This document shows, piece by piece, positions 12,273 to 24,101 of a stretch of DNA of 64,000 nucleotides (position 1 is the stretch's first letter; each line of letters starts with the position of its first letter). Below the pieces are notes generated by a model. That model was not told where the DNA came from and ran no database searches. It saw only the letters and a program-made list of their open reading frames with translations. The stretch lies in contig NC_049985.1 in the NCBI RefSeq assembly GCF_000003815.2, forward strand, positions 24,579,834-24,643,833, written 5' to 3'. The position numbers and the translations under genes were made by a program. The stretch comes from Branchiostoma floridae (Eukaryota > Chordata > Leptocardii > Amphioxiformes > Branchiostomatidae).

Positions 12273-13524
12273 CCTGCTATCGGTATTCTAGCGCAGGCGC
12301 AGATGGCTTCAAACTTCAAAAGACCCGTGGCAAAAGTGCCTGTAGAAAGGTTTTTCTTGGGATATGTTTGAATTTTGAAGGTGGATCTTGCAGGTAAGGG
12401 TTTTTATCTCTATATTGTGTTGGAAAAAAAAGACTTTTAGCAACGTTTGTGGTTTCAGTAGACTCTAGAAGTTTGGTATGTTCTTTACAGGCAGTGAAGA
12501 GGGGGCAAAAGGACACCATGTAATGTTATGGTCACGTGTAAATGTTTCCTGGTTTAGTGTTAAAATTACACTTTGGAGGCCGAACAAACAGGCCAATGTA
12601 GTTCAAGACATGTTCTAAAACTCAGGTAGGTGATTTTTGACAGCCTCTTTCTGCCATGATTCCCCATTGATTAAGTACTCCTATATGCAGCCGGATACTG
12701 TAATATGAACAGCAGCCATGTCTCCATAATGGCGACGCCTGAAGTCAAAAAACAACTTGATTGGCTGGCGTAACATTCCCTCCAACAACCGAAGCGCAAG
12801 AAAATAAATGACTAAGCGCGGACCAGGCGTCGACAACCAATCACGTCGCTGCTTACGGTCAAGACGCAACATGATTAGCTGGTAACTTTTCCTCTAGCAA
12901 CGGGGGGGGGGAAAGTATCTGATTGGCTGACGGTTGGCTAGTGCTAAGTTAAACGTAAAACGGACGGATCGCAGGCTGGTACGCCATGGTTGTTGCTTGT
13001 CATATACAGGCGGCCGATCTGGCATCAGAGGATGGTATAAAGCATTCATATAACGAAGTTAAATCTAACAACACTTCTCAGAAACCCAAACAAGAAAAAA
13101 CCTAGCTACCATTTTCCGGAGTTTCTGGTGATAGGGTGGTCAGATTGTAGCATTCGTTCATGATGTATTTCCTGAAATAAAATTTAGAAAATTGCTGTGG
13201 GACACATGTGTCAACGTTATTGCAAATGAGATTTTCAAATTTAGACAATTCAAAGAAAAATGATAATTTTTAAACAATTTTGTTTCGAGTTTGGCCAACT
13301 TTAAACTCCAATTCCTGTCACATCCTCTTAAGGACAAAAGTTACAACAACTAGAACTTCTGTCACACAGCATGGGTCCTAAAATCGTAAAATCGACCTTC
13401 AGTTTTGTTTTCCCAGCCCCTATCCACATACCAGATGTCATTACAAACCTTAAATAGGTTCAAAAGTTATGCTGACCTCAAATATCCGGAAACACACGCA
13501 GAGAGACAAAAACAAACAGAAATA

Positions 13525-13525
<1 letters not shown>
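12273..13525. other. Gene-free stretch with several CCAAT motifs
   Basis: No supported exon. Four ATTGG/CCAAT words cluster between 12755 and 12930, two of them as GATTGGCTGRCG. This could be the promoter of the minus-strand EF-hand gene, whose first exon is missing, but that is a guess. Confidence 0.35.
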
Positions 13526-13577
<52 letters not shown>

Positions 13578-13595
13578 TACACACACACACACACA
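13526..13595. repeat. (CA)n microsatellite
   Basis: About 33 CA dinucleotides with two interruptions (TCACATA). The His/Thr frames across it are artefacts. Confidence 0.95.
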
Positions 13596-13949
13596 TAACG
13601 AGAGAGAGAAACAATGGCGTATCAAAAACAATACGTCCATTTTTCATGGAGGTAACAACTCCATGTAACATGGAAAATGTAGAATGTGGCACAGTACAGT
13701 CCATTATTTTACTTAAAAGTAAAACTAGGTAATACAGAAGCTTCATCGACACATTCATCAAAACGTACCCGTTTAGGGACTTTCGTACAGCCACCTAACT
13801 ACAAACTGCAGGTTAGAAATACTAAATAGATATCAAAATTCTAGTTACTATGTACTAAACAATATAAGCTACCATGTGTAAATGTATGTGCATAAAGGAG
13901 GAATGTTAACATGTATTTAGCGCTTTTGGTCTGGAATATACAATAAAGC

Positions 13950-15241
13950 TCATTTTCATTATGCCCAATACCCACTTGACAAAGTCATTCAGGTCTTGTT
14001 CAGCTACTATATCAATTATAATAATTGTACGACGTGTGACTCGAAAGGCAACACAATCTACACGTCGTTTACTCCTCAGCGAATATTTTGAAGGTCATAC
14101 AAAACCGATAACATTGTTGTTGTTTTTTAAGTCGAAAAGTATTCAGTCAAAATTGTGCTCAAAATGTTGCTTTAGAACTTAAAAAAATAATTTCTTATTT
14201 CAGATCTAAACCCCTCATGACGCCATCTGCAATATGTTTAAAGCTTCTTTATTTGACAATTCAGCTGATAAATAGTAAGTAGTGCTTAGGGCTAAAGGGG
14301 GAGGGTACATAATCATTGTAACATCCGCCCTCTCCATGCTAAATGGGCGAGGCCTTCTGTGCTAGTTAATTCAAAAATCATTCACATTACGATTGTTGGC
14401 GTAAAACTACTACCAAACATTACAAAGATTCTAGAAACAAAAAATGTGGGCATATGCTCACTGACACCTACCAGTAACTGCTCAGTGTCAAATTTGTGAT
14501 AATCGAAGGAAACAAAACACTTACCTAAAATCCAATGCTAAGCGACCCAGAAAAACTTGCATACTAGGTCTTTTAAATGACAAAGGCAGGGATAGTATAC
14601 GTCATGGAAAAGTAGAATATTACAAGTGTCCAGGTGGGCCAACAAAGTGTTGTACTCTGGACTTTCCAAACTATTGGAAAAAGAACGTGCAAGACGGTTG
14701 GGGTTTGTTGGACACTTTCTACAGAAACCAAAAACAAAGCAATGTCCAGTATAGTCCTGTGGACTCCAGCACAAGAAGCTTAATCTTTTTGTAACTACAA
14801 AAGAAAACAATACCCCCGTTTTCCGTAGTGGTCAAGTCTGTCTGAACATCATTGTAACTTGTTGAACAAGTTTTGTTCAGAACCCCTGAAGATCGGTGGG
14901 TGGGTATCGTCACTGCGTACCAATCATTAGAATTGGAGCATTCACATGCATGAAAAGGGTCTGTGGCTCATAAGCAGGGTATGTGGCACAGAGCCCAAAC
15001 GTCCTGGTTTTAAATCCTGTCAGGCTAGTGATCTTGTCCTCGTTGGAAAGGCACTTTATAAGACTTTCCTCATCGTTCCATGTAGTTTTTTTAAAAATTG
15101 GTATCTGACTTCGGTTGGGGAGGTAAAAGGCAGTGGGAGGAGTGTTAAGTTATGCCTTCCAATACCGTGCCATAGATACAGTAGATAACAGCGCGATCGC
15201 CCGTTAGTGGAACAAGGGCGTTACTGCTCAGTGACCTAGCA
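13950..15241. repeat. Tandem duplication, copy 1
   Basis: Starts at CTCATTTTCATTA and ends after GGGCGTTACTGCTCAGTGACC. It is matched by the adjacent copy at 15251-16424 along its length with moderate divergence. Marker words are GACGTGTGRCTCGAAAGGC, AAGAAAACAATACCCCCGTT and GAACCCCTGAAGATCGGTGG. No gene is seen in either copy. Confidence 0.75.
14945..15241 (+). mobile_element. tRNA-derived SINE-like element
   Basis: A tRNA-like head (GTGGCTCATAAGCAGGGTA as box A, then GGTTTTAAATCCTG as a decayed box B) is followed by a body with GGAAAGGCACTTTATAAGACTTTCC and GACTTCGGTTGGGGAGGTAAA. Invertebrate tRNA-SINEs commonly carry this kind of body. The Pol III boxes no longer match consensus well. Confidence 0.5.
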
Positions 15242-15250
15242 AGAGTTAAA

Positions 15251-16424
15251 ACTCAATTTTCATTACGTCCCTTACCTTTCTGACAAAATCTTTCTGGTCT
15301 TGTTCAGCTACTGTGTAATAATTGTCCGACGTGTGGCTCGAAAGGCAGCATAATCTATCTTTTAATCCTCAGCGAATATTTTGAAGGTCATACAAAAACG
15401 ATGACATTGTAGTTGTTAAGAAGTATTCAAGTCGAAAAGTATTCAGTCAATTTGTGCTCAAAATGGTGCTTTGAAAATACAATATTTTTTTCTCATATCT
15501 AAACCCCTCATGACGTCAACTGCAATATGTTTGAAGCTTCTTGACAATTCAGCTGTTAAAAAGTAAATAGTGCTTAGGCTAAAGGGGGGTGGGTACATAA
15601 TCATTGTAACAGCCCTCTCCATGTTCAAATGGGCGAGGTCTTCTTTGCTCGGCCATTCAAAAATAATACAAATTTCGATTACTGGTGTAAAACTACTAAA
15701 AATCACAAAGATTCTAGAAACACAAATTGCTGGCACCTGCAACTAACACTGACATATGTTCTCTACCACCTATCAGTAACTGTTCAGTGTCAAATTTGTG
15801 ATAATCGAATAAAGGAAAACGCTTACCTAAAATCCAAAGTTACACGACCCAGAAAAGCTTGCAACTACTTGGTCTTTTAAATGACAAAGACAAGGATAGT
15901 CTACACAATGGAAGAGTAGACTATTATAAGTGTCCGGTTGTGCCAACAAAGTGTTGCACTCTGGAATTCCCAAACTATTAGAAAAAGAACGGGCAAGACG
16001 GCTGGCGTTTGCTGGACACTGCTACAGAAACAACAAAGAAACAGTGTCCAGCCTATAGCTAGTCATATGGACTTCAGCACAAGAAACTTAAACATTTTAT
16101 AACTACAAAAGAAAACAATACCCCCGTTTTCCGTAGTGGTCAGGTCTATCCGAACAGTCTAATCATTGTAACTTGGTGAACGAGTTTTGTTCAGAACCCC
16201 TGAAGATCGGTGGGTCTGTATCATCACTGCACATGCGTACCAATCGCTACAATTGGAGCATTCACATGCATGAATAGAGTCGTTGCTTTATAAGCAGGGT
16301 ATTTGGCACAGAGCCCAAAGGTCCTGGGTTCAAATCCTGTCATGCTAGTGATCTTGTGCTCTTTGGAAAGTCACTTTGTACGGTTTTCCTTTGTGTAATA
16401 AGGGCGTTACTGCTCAGTGACCCA
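15251..16424. repeat. Tandem duplication, copy 2
   Basis: Direct-orientation partner of 13950-15241, with about 10 bases between the copies. It lacks about 150 bases inside the SINE that copy 1 retains. Confidence 0.75.
16260..16424 (+). mobile_element. tRNA-derived SINE-like element, shortened copy
   Basis: Second copy of the same element with a better B box: GGTTCAAATCC at 16327-16337 fits GGTTCRANNCC. The central body is deleted after GGTTTTCC. It is not a functional tRNA, because no cloverleaf can be folded around the boxes. Confidence 0.45.
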
Positions 16425-18453
16425 TCCGGGGGTAGAATTCAAAATGTACAGTTAAAATATCAAGGAAAACAACTTGGCCAGAACGACGGGGAACCCCTGT
16501 AAACAACCAAGACAAAAGGTACAATAACTGGAAGTGCAGGAACACCGCAGTACCAAGGTAACAGAGAGAGTTAGAAACACAAGCGCACCAAAAAACAATA
16601 CAATGAATACGGGATAAGGTAGGTAAACATAATCAAGTGTGACATATCTTGGAAAACATTTCAGGCATTAAAAACCGTTCAATATCATAATACAGCCACT
16701 AATCATAATACCGCCAAATAAATCGGCGACGAATTTGAGGAGATCTACTAGTGCAGCAACAGTAATTTTCGAGGTATGCACACTTCAGACATCCACGTGT
16801 TCAAAACATTTTCAAAAATGCTTCGATAGCTGTGCATTCGAAGACAACAAGGCCAAAAGTTTTCAGTTCCTTTTCGGGGCAGGTGAGCTCGTCGTGGGAC
16901 GAACACACTGTCACGTTCAACGCCAGATTTGTAGATAATAATCACACCTGCTCATGGCAAAAGACGAGCATGATTCAACAGCAATCTTAAATTTCTGGTG
17001 GTGACCTACAACTCGTGTAAAAGCGTGAAGAACCGTTGCATTATCGCCCGGATCTACGGCTGAATTGGTCAAATTGAACGTACGCCGCCATTTTCCCGCC
17101 ATTCTCATTTCTACGCTAGCAGTAAAGTTTTACGTCCTAGCGGTTGTGACGGACCAAAATCAGATGAAAATTCTTGATAGTATACGTCCGTTTTCTTATG
17201 ACTTTCTGTATGCTCATGTAGGTTTATCTTTTGTGCAATTACTAACAGGAAAGAAAGGAACAAGAGAGGATGTATAAAGGTACATAGTGGCAGTTAATTG
17301 TGCCGTGTTTCTTCCTGGCGGTATTATTATACCCCCTCCCAACCACGCGCCAGTTCTCCGTATAATTCCGCGGAGTGTTACAATAACTATATTACGTTTT
17401 TAGCGCGACAAGAGAGACAAAAAAAAAAGATACACAAAAGAAGTGGCAAAGGTAAGCAGTACCAGCAACATGCAACTGGAGAAAATGATGCGTTGATCAT
17501 TTGTCAAATTAGTATTGATTGCGAACTCGCAGTAAACGTGGCGGTATTATGGTAATAGATGTTAACCTCACAGTAGGCTCTCAAATGTACGCGTCAGGCA
17601 TAGTACAACTAGAGTTTATTTTTTTCCGAAATAAATGTCATGTAACGTCCTACATTGCTACAAATACATTTGTTTGATGACTCAAAGTAAAGATGGGGCG
17701 TTTTTATAATTCAGAGTGCCCATAAATGTCGTGAGATACTCTTTGGTGCGCTACATTCCAAAAGAAGTCCATGTCATAAAGGCTAATGTGATAATATCGA
17801 CACATCATAAAGTCGCGTCATATCACTGAATCATAAGAAAAGAATCATATCACGCTATTCCGTAGAATCTGAGGACCAGTAACAAACACATCTTAAGTGG
17901 TCCAGGCTTATTATTGTTTGAATAATATCAGGTCAATGTCTGATATGATCGTATCATGATATGCTATCAACCTTAAGGGTGTTAGAAAGCTTAAGTCCAT
18001 TTTTCAAGGGGGAAATTCTACAAATGGTTGATTTTGTAAGAGTCCAATTTGGAGAAGAAGTCATTTAGGACCGATCCATTTCACCTCGGGGGATTTTGGA
18101 ATAGACAGAAGGGAGGGACCACCAAGAGAAAATATCTATGTGGTAGCTCCCAGAGAAGTGGAGAGGGGATTGGCACGAGCATTCAACGATTACATCGATA
18201 GTTCTTACGTACATTTGAATGGATTTGTTTGATCTTCTACCTCCCAGCTCAGATTAATTTCTTTTCCTAGAAAATCAGTCTGCCCATTGCAGAAAAACAA
18301 AATGCCATTCGCACCACCTGATGCCACGTCATCCCTCCGAATGAATGTAAATGTGGTCTTACGTCGTCAGACTAATCAAGGTATTATTTGCTACGTTAAT
18401 ACATTTTTCACAGTTATACATTGCGCGACGGTTGTCTGTACAGTACGGTCCAA
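16425..18453. other. Relic of the cluster's 5' flank; no gene seen
   Basis: From about 16620 to 18030 the sequence carries the same ordered landmarks as the flanks of genes A to D: CAAGTGTGACATATCTTGG, GTTCAATAT, TGTCATGTAACGT, ATATCAC, GTGGTCCAGGC. No TRIM or DTX exon is attached. The remaining DNA has no supported exon. Confidence 0.45.
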
Positions 18454-21400
18454 ATGTACAAGCAAGCAGAGCCGGTCCGGTCCCCTTTCCCGCGCCCTGG
18501 CAGCGGCCAAACCCCTCCTGTCCATCAGCCAAAAGGCGCCACTGACCAGCGGCAACAAGACCAAGGAGCCTCTCCTAACACGTACGCAGAAGCCGAGAGA
18601 GTGTACTACACAATCAAGGATCAAGATTTGCCAACGTCTTTCCATGGGGTGGGGCGGCAGCAGGAGTCACCCCAGGGGCAGGTGGGAACCAGCGGGCCGC
18701 CCCTCCAACCCCCTCCTGTCCATCAGGGTGGTTCCCGCGGGCGTGTCGGCCATGGCAACACAGCTGACAAACCACAAGAAGAGCAAGAAACGGCTTCACA
18801 CACGTACGAAGGTCACGCAGCGGACACGTCTGCAGGTAGCCGACATGTTTGTTACTTGCACTTTTCAGTATTTCTAGTATGGATACATTTTGTTTTTCAA
18901 AACAAGCAGAAAGTTTGCAAGAGGAAACTTTTATGGTCATCTTCGGACTGTTAATAGCATGGCTCATGAATCTAGATCAACATTAGGATTGTGACTTCTT
19001 ATTCCTGGCACAAACAGCCCGATTTTACATATAATGGGATTGGTCACACAGGTGCCTATACATATACAATTCCGTATGGCTTACGTGTTAGCATTCTTTT
19101 GTTTGAGGTAATTTTGGGGGGAGGGGTGCGTTTTTATTTAACTTTTACAGTGCAGCCTGGTGTGGAACCAAAAACGGCCTTGTGGGTCGCAAACTTTATC
19201 TTATTCCAAAAATTTACATCCGGAAGACATCACTATTTCAATATCCGTCCTTGCTAAGGCTTAGGTCTCAGTTGGAAAAAGGGGCCTTTCCGGGCAGTTC
19301 ACGGGCTGTTTTTTTTTTTTTTTTTGCATTTTTGGTCGGGATCCCTACATGGCCTGTTGAGACACCTTGCGATTAACGGTTATTTAGGGATGTCCGGCCG
19401 GACACCGGGTTGAATGTAAGCCGGATTTGAAAAAAAACATGCCATGTCCTACTCATGGGGAACACCCCCGGGTATTCGGCAGTCCACAGGGGAAAATTTG
19501 TTGGGATCGGAGCCCGGCCGGGGCTACATCCTTTTGAAAATGTCCAAAAACAACGTACGGCTTCCTAATCTGATGTCATTTTGTTCAAATGTCATTTAAC
19601 ATATTTGTTATTTACGTACTTATTGATCTGTTGAGTCGATATGTGGACGTTAACGTCATGGTAAACTACAGACCACACGTACTCGCGTGAAGCAAGCGGC
19701 CGCCGTGCCCTCTGTAGCTTCATCCGGTCCCACCGCAGCTGCATCGCCGCCGGCATTGCCGTACTGATCGCTGTGGGACTCGCCCCTCTGACGTTCATCA
19801 ATAAAGAGGTAAGCACTCTTACACTGTTAATACTGTTGCCCAAGTTTTAACCCTTTCCAGACTGGGCGTTTTGGCATACCTTGGCTGGCCTGGGGGGTGG
19901 GGGTTGATGGGGGGTGCATGGTTTGGTTGGGATCTCATTCGCCCCCCCCCCCCCTCGTAACTTCAAAACGGCTTACTGTACGATCACCAAATTTGCAGGG
20001 GATGATATGTTCGACACGTTTTATCATTCCCCCAGTCTGGACAGTGTTAACACAATTTGTCTTGTCGGTTTACTCGCGAGTCTAAGAGTTGACTTGACAA
20101 AACATGGTTTTGTTTTTCCTTAACATTTTCTCAAGTTTAATTCTGACAACCGTTTTTAGGAAATATCCGAACTTTCCACCACTGTTGACGCCTTGAAGCG
20201 CTACCAAGACGACATGAGCCAACTGTTCACCGCTGTTGACGCCTTAAAGCGCGACCGAGACGACAAACGACAACTGTCCACCGCTGTTGACGCCTTAAAG
20301 TGCGTCCGAGACAACATACGACAACTGTCCGCCACTGTTTACGACTTGAAGTACGGCCAAGACGACATGTCCACCACTGCTGATGCCTTGAAGCGCGCCC
20401 AAGACGACATGTCCACCACTGTTGATGCCTTGAAGCGCGGCCAAGACGACATGTCCACCACTGTTGATGCCTTGAAGCGCGACCAAGACGACATGTCCAC
20501 CACTGTTGATGCCTTGAAGCGCGGCCAAGACGACATGGCCATCACTGTTGACGCCTTGAAGCGCGGCCAAGACGACATGTCCACCGCTGTTGATGTCTTG
20601 AAGCGCGACCAAGACGACATGGCCATCACTGTTGACGGCTTGAGGCGCGACCTTGACAAGGAGCGAAGCCTAACCGCCTCCTTGGAGCAGCATCTTAATA
20701 AGATAATTAAGGCGCCAGGTAACTTGGCTTTCCGTTGTTATGTATCTTTTTTGTGGTGATTTATTGAGCAATCTCATTGGTATACACAGAGGAAAATTTG
20801 CGGCACTGACTATCATGATTAAGGCTTTGGGTATGTTGGCTTTGATCTATTAATGTCTACTCTTAAGTTAAGCAGCATCATTTGATTTAAACCAGTGATT
20901 AATTAAATTGATTATTAGTCATCAAATACAAGATTATGTGTAGTTAGCACCCAATGTACATTCCTTAGCCTTATATCAAAGAATATTTTCAGCATCTTGT
21001 CCTAAAGGTTACGCAGTGTTCGGTGGAATCTGCTACAAGGCCTTCGACAAAGAGAAGACCTTCGGCGGAGCGGCCGCGGCCTGTGGTGAAGACGGCGGCG
21101 CCCTCGCCATGCCCCGAGACGCTGGGACCAACGCCTTCCTGGTCTCCTTGCACACGTCCGTGAGCGACAAGGGGAAATTCTGGATCGGTCTGCACGATCA
21201 GCGCGAAGAGGGAAGCTTTGAGTGGGTGGATGGTTCAGCGCTTGGGACGTACAGCTCCTGGCGTCCGGGACAACCGGACAACTCTGGGGGCAGCGAAAAT
21301 TGTGTTCATTACTACTCAATGATAACCTTGAAATATAAATGGAACGACGATGAATGCAACTATCAGTATCGCTTCATATGCCAGGCTGTTCCAGGTGCTT

Positions 21401-21702
21401 ATTGCAGCCGTACCATTTCCTCACCCCCCCTCTAGTAAACAAGGCACTCCCTGAGTAATGCAATCGACATTTTTTTAATCATTATTGCTCTTGTCACAAA
21501 TACATCTGATTCATTATATTGTTATAAACACATCATTCTGCATCTCGTCCCTGATAATTTTGTACTGTCTACTAACACTGCTTATCAAGTAAACATGCCA
21601 CAGCTCAAGTCTGATCAGGCACAGCATCATATTTCTCTTGTTACAATAAACACATCGTTTCATATCTCATTCCTGTTGTTGTTTTTTCCAGGACGTCCAT
21701 AG
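18454..21702 (+). CDS. Type II transmembrane C-type lectin receptor, five exons
   Basis: The model is join(18454-18835, 19672-19808, 20160-20718, 20993-21394, 21692-21702), 496 aa; all introns are GT-AG and phases agree. Exon 1 is a Pro/Gln-rich cytoplasmic tail containing NTYAEAERVYYTIKD and HTYEGH. Exon 2 adds a basic stretch and one span (CIAAGIAVLIAVGLAPLTFI), so the N-terminus should be inside. Exon 3 is a coiled-coil stalk. Exon 4 is the lectin domain, and the tiny exon 5 supplies the last residues and TAG. An AATAAA near 21648 lies upstream of the last exon; others lie near 22000 and 22203. A calcium-dependent sugar-binding cell-surface receptor is expected, possibly signalling through the tail tyrosines. 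The weakest points are the start Met and the exon 4 donor (G|GTGCTT). Confidence 0.75.
20160..20718 (+). repeat. Lectin stalk: 17-residue then 14-residue coiled-coil repeats
   Basis: About four units of roughly 17 residues (LSTTVDALKRYQDDMSQ type) are followed by seven 14-residue units (TVDALKRGQDDMST type), encoded by near-identical 42-bp tandem repeats. Fourteen residues make two heptads, as expected of a trimeric or dimeric stalk. The DNA repeats are alike enough to change copy number by slippage. Confidence 0.85.
20993..21394 (+). CDS. C-type lectin domain exon (QPD, WND motifs)
   Basis: Encodes CPKGY...GGICYK, FWIGLHD, a QPD calcium/sugar motif in SSWRPGQPDNS, WND in KWNDDEC, and the closing FICQ. 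Six or more expected cysteines are present, including the extra N-terminal pair of long-form CTLDs. In characterised families QPD goes with galactose-type and EPN with mannose-type ligands, so galactose or GalNAc binding is predicted. Confidence 0.9.
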
Positions 21703-22370
21703 GCGACAGGCGGAACTCTCACCTCCACTGAATAACGGCTTTCTGTCTATCCGCAGTGAGACGTACCAGCCAAACGTTAAACTTATGGTTAATCATTTAC
21801 TTTAATATGTTTATATTCCATTGGTTCCGTTATTTATTATCCTTACGTATTTATTTTGTTTGCTTTATATAAATTGTAAAAAGTTAGTAAAGGGAGGCCT
21901 TCTTATAAGCAGAAGCTTTTGGCCTCCCTTGCACTGTTATGTTTTTTTTTTTATAATTCATTGTCATGCATTTATTTTTTTCAAAGTGCTTAACAAATAA
22001 ACAATAAAAAAACAAGACTTATAGGCTCCCAAAATAGCACATTGTTGTACAAATGTTTTACATGTTTGGGGAGTGGTAAGAAATAATGAATAATAAGAAT
22101 GAGATTTGATGAAACTGTACTGTCATGTACAATGATAATGTCTACTCATATAGAGCTAATGTGCATGTTTAAATTTCTTTGAGTAAAGAATGTTTTATTA
22201 CGTAATAAAGCTTTTGTTTTTCACCTACTTCTGGTGCATTTCACACGACATTTGTCACAGGCAGGATTAACTAAACGGATGGGATTTAATAGGATCAGTA
22301 GAGATAGCTTCATTGTTTGTGCCGTAGGCTTGAATTTCTTGTGTTCTAGTAAAGAAGGAAAAGATAGCCT
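21703..22370. other. Lectin gene 3' region
   Basis: AT-rich with AATAAA signals near 22000 and 22203. A small inverted repeat at 21890-21930 (AGGGAGGCCTTCTTATAAGCAGAAGCTTTTGGCCTCCCT region) forms a hairpin that could be a MITE remnant or 3' end signal. No exon is seen. Confidence 0.4.
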
Positions 22371-22563
22371 GGAGTCCAGCCTTGTTCGCTTAGTTCCGCT
22401 CCCGAAGGTCGCTATTCGCGTTGGCGAGTCGCGTTGGCGAGTCGCGTTGGCGAGTCGCGTTGGCGAGTCGCGTTGGCGAGTCGCGTTGGCGAGTCGCGTT
22501 GGCGAGTCGCGTTGGCGAGTAGCGACCTTCGGGAGCGGAACAAAGCGAACAAGGCTGGACTCC
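22371..22563. repeat. 13-bp satellite enclosed by long inverted repeats
   Basis: Eight copies of CGCGTTGGCGAGT (22417-22520, 104 bases) are bounded by about 43-base arms. The left arm runs GGAGTCCAGCCTTGTTCGC...GAAGGTCGCTA (22371-22414). The right arm, from 22521, is its reverse complement with one or two differences. The whole is a stem-loop-like foldback with a satellite loop. Arg/Trp/Ser frames here are artefacts. Confidence 0.9.
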
Positions 22564-22905
22564 AAGCTAGGAAAAGACGCAAAGTGTCATCATATCCTGA
22601 CCGTTTGTAGGTCCGTCTACATCAAGCGTGCAGGCGGCATCATGTAGTATATTACACCCCTTTACGTCTGGAACTACATTGTAAAAATCCGCATGAAGCA
22701 GTTATTGAACATATGTAAATACGTTGGGTTTGTGACCGCAGCTGTTAATGTAAGCAGCGACACCAAAAGTGGGGACTTGTCATGTGGCTCAAGCTTCTGT
22801 GATGTAAAATGTTGTTCCAGTAACTGCCATGGCTGATCTGTAAAACTGTTAAAAGCGAAATGAGGAAATTCAATAAAGTAGAAATTCCACTCGTAAATAG
22901 TTCCA

Positions 22906-23005
22906 NNNNNNNNNNNNNNNNNNNNNNNNNNNNNNNNNNNNNNNNNNNNNNNNNNNNNNNNNNNNNNNNNNNNNNNNNNNNNNNNNNNNNNNNNNNNNNN
23001 NNNNN
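22906..23005. other. Assembly gap (100 N)
   Basis: A run of exactly 100 undetermined bases, so the true gap size is probably unknown. Confidence 0.99.
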
Positions 23006-23185
23006 CTTCCAGCTGTTTTCGCAGTTCTGTCTATATTTTCATGTGCCAATTTCAGTCCATCAACAGTGACAGAATGGGCAAAATTCTTATCCATCCAGAG
23101 CAGCAACATTCCACCAAAGTACAGAATGATGGATGCTGGCTAGAACATTGCAGTATAGACTAGTTGTATTTTGCATGTTAATATT

Positions 23186-23870
23186 TTAAATTGCACGTAA
23201 AATTTTTGCCAACTTGCAATTTTGCACGTAGCAATAAAAAAGTATTTCGATCCCTGCGAGTACAAGGTCACTTATGTCCAGTCCGTGTTTCTTCAGGTTT
23301 CTTATCATATAGAGTCTCTTACTCCCTTTGGTGACGATTGAGGTCACATGTTGTGTCCATTTGAGGTTGTTTTGGAGGATAAGTCCCAGGATACGTGCTG
23401 CCTGGACAACCTGTAGTTGGGTTGGCCCAACAGTGATTGCTGGTGGTGGTGGAGGATTTCTCATGAAGCAAAACACCATCACCATGCACTTAGACGGGTT
23501 CAGGGCCATGAAGTCGGTGTCAGTCCAACAAGTCAGGCCATTGATGTCGTCCTGAATCCTTGGTGTTGCAGACACATGTCGTGATTCGGAGACAGACATG
23601 TCATCAACATACTTAAACCCATCTGAAGACGTTTCGTGACTTGCGAGGGCGTTATTAACCAGGGCTAGAAAAACTAGTGGTCCTAACTTCGTTCCCTGAG
23701 GCACACCACACGTCAGAGTTTGCCAGTCCGAGACTGTGCCCTGATACCTCACACGCTGGCGCCGACCTGACAGGAAACTGCTCACCCAGGGCACGATGGA
23801 CGGGCGGACACCAAGGTCAAGTAGCTTGCAAATGGCGGTCTGGTGGTTAAGCATATTTTAGTCTGATGAG
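23186..23870 (-). mobile_element. Truncated LINE reverse transcriptase fragment
   Basis: The minus-strand frame encodes the later part of a non-LTR reverse transcriptase: CGVPQGTKLGPL, the catalytic box degraded to KYVDDMSV (YxDD), LNPSKCMVM and the thumb region LGLILQNNLKW. It lacks the N-terminal fingers and endonuclease, so it is 5'-truncated. CR1/Jockey-like in style. Confidence 0.8.
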
Positions 23871-24101
23871 TTAATGAGTTATCATGTCTTTTAATTGACA
23901 ATATTTGACAAAATGAGCCATTTTTATGATTCGGTGCCCACAAATTCTCTGGGCTACACTTTAGAGCACAAAATTTCCATATGAGTTCATGCAATAACGG
24001 CATGTCAAATAATACTTTTTTCATCGTCATATCGCGCAGAAGACTTGTATCACAGTGACTGTTTTATTTTCACCAATTATGTGCACGTGTCCTTAGAATA
24101 T

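Noticed and set aside
13526-13595. CRISPR-like or other regular array
   Set aside because: It is a dinucleotide microsatellite. No spaced repeats of CRISPR type exist in the window, and the organism is an animal.
16327-16337. Possible tRNA gene from the box B match
   Set aside because: No acceptor stem or anticodon arm can be placed. The surrounding body matches a SINE and the sequence is duplicated.
20295-20659. Minus-strand repeat proteins over the lectin stalk
   Set aside because: They are shadows of the 42-bp plus-strand repeat, which has splice sites, phase and a coiled-coil pattern on the plus strand.
22234-22647. Arg/Trp/Ser repeat protein on the plus strand, with a Thr/Arg one on the minus strand
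   Set aside because: Both are translations of the 13-bp satellite. 13 is not a multiple of 3, so all frames stay open by chance.
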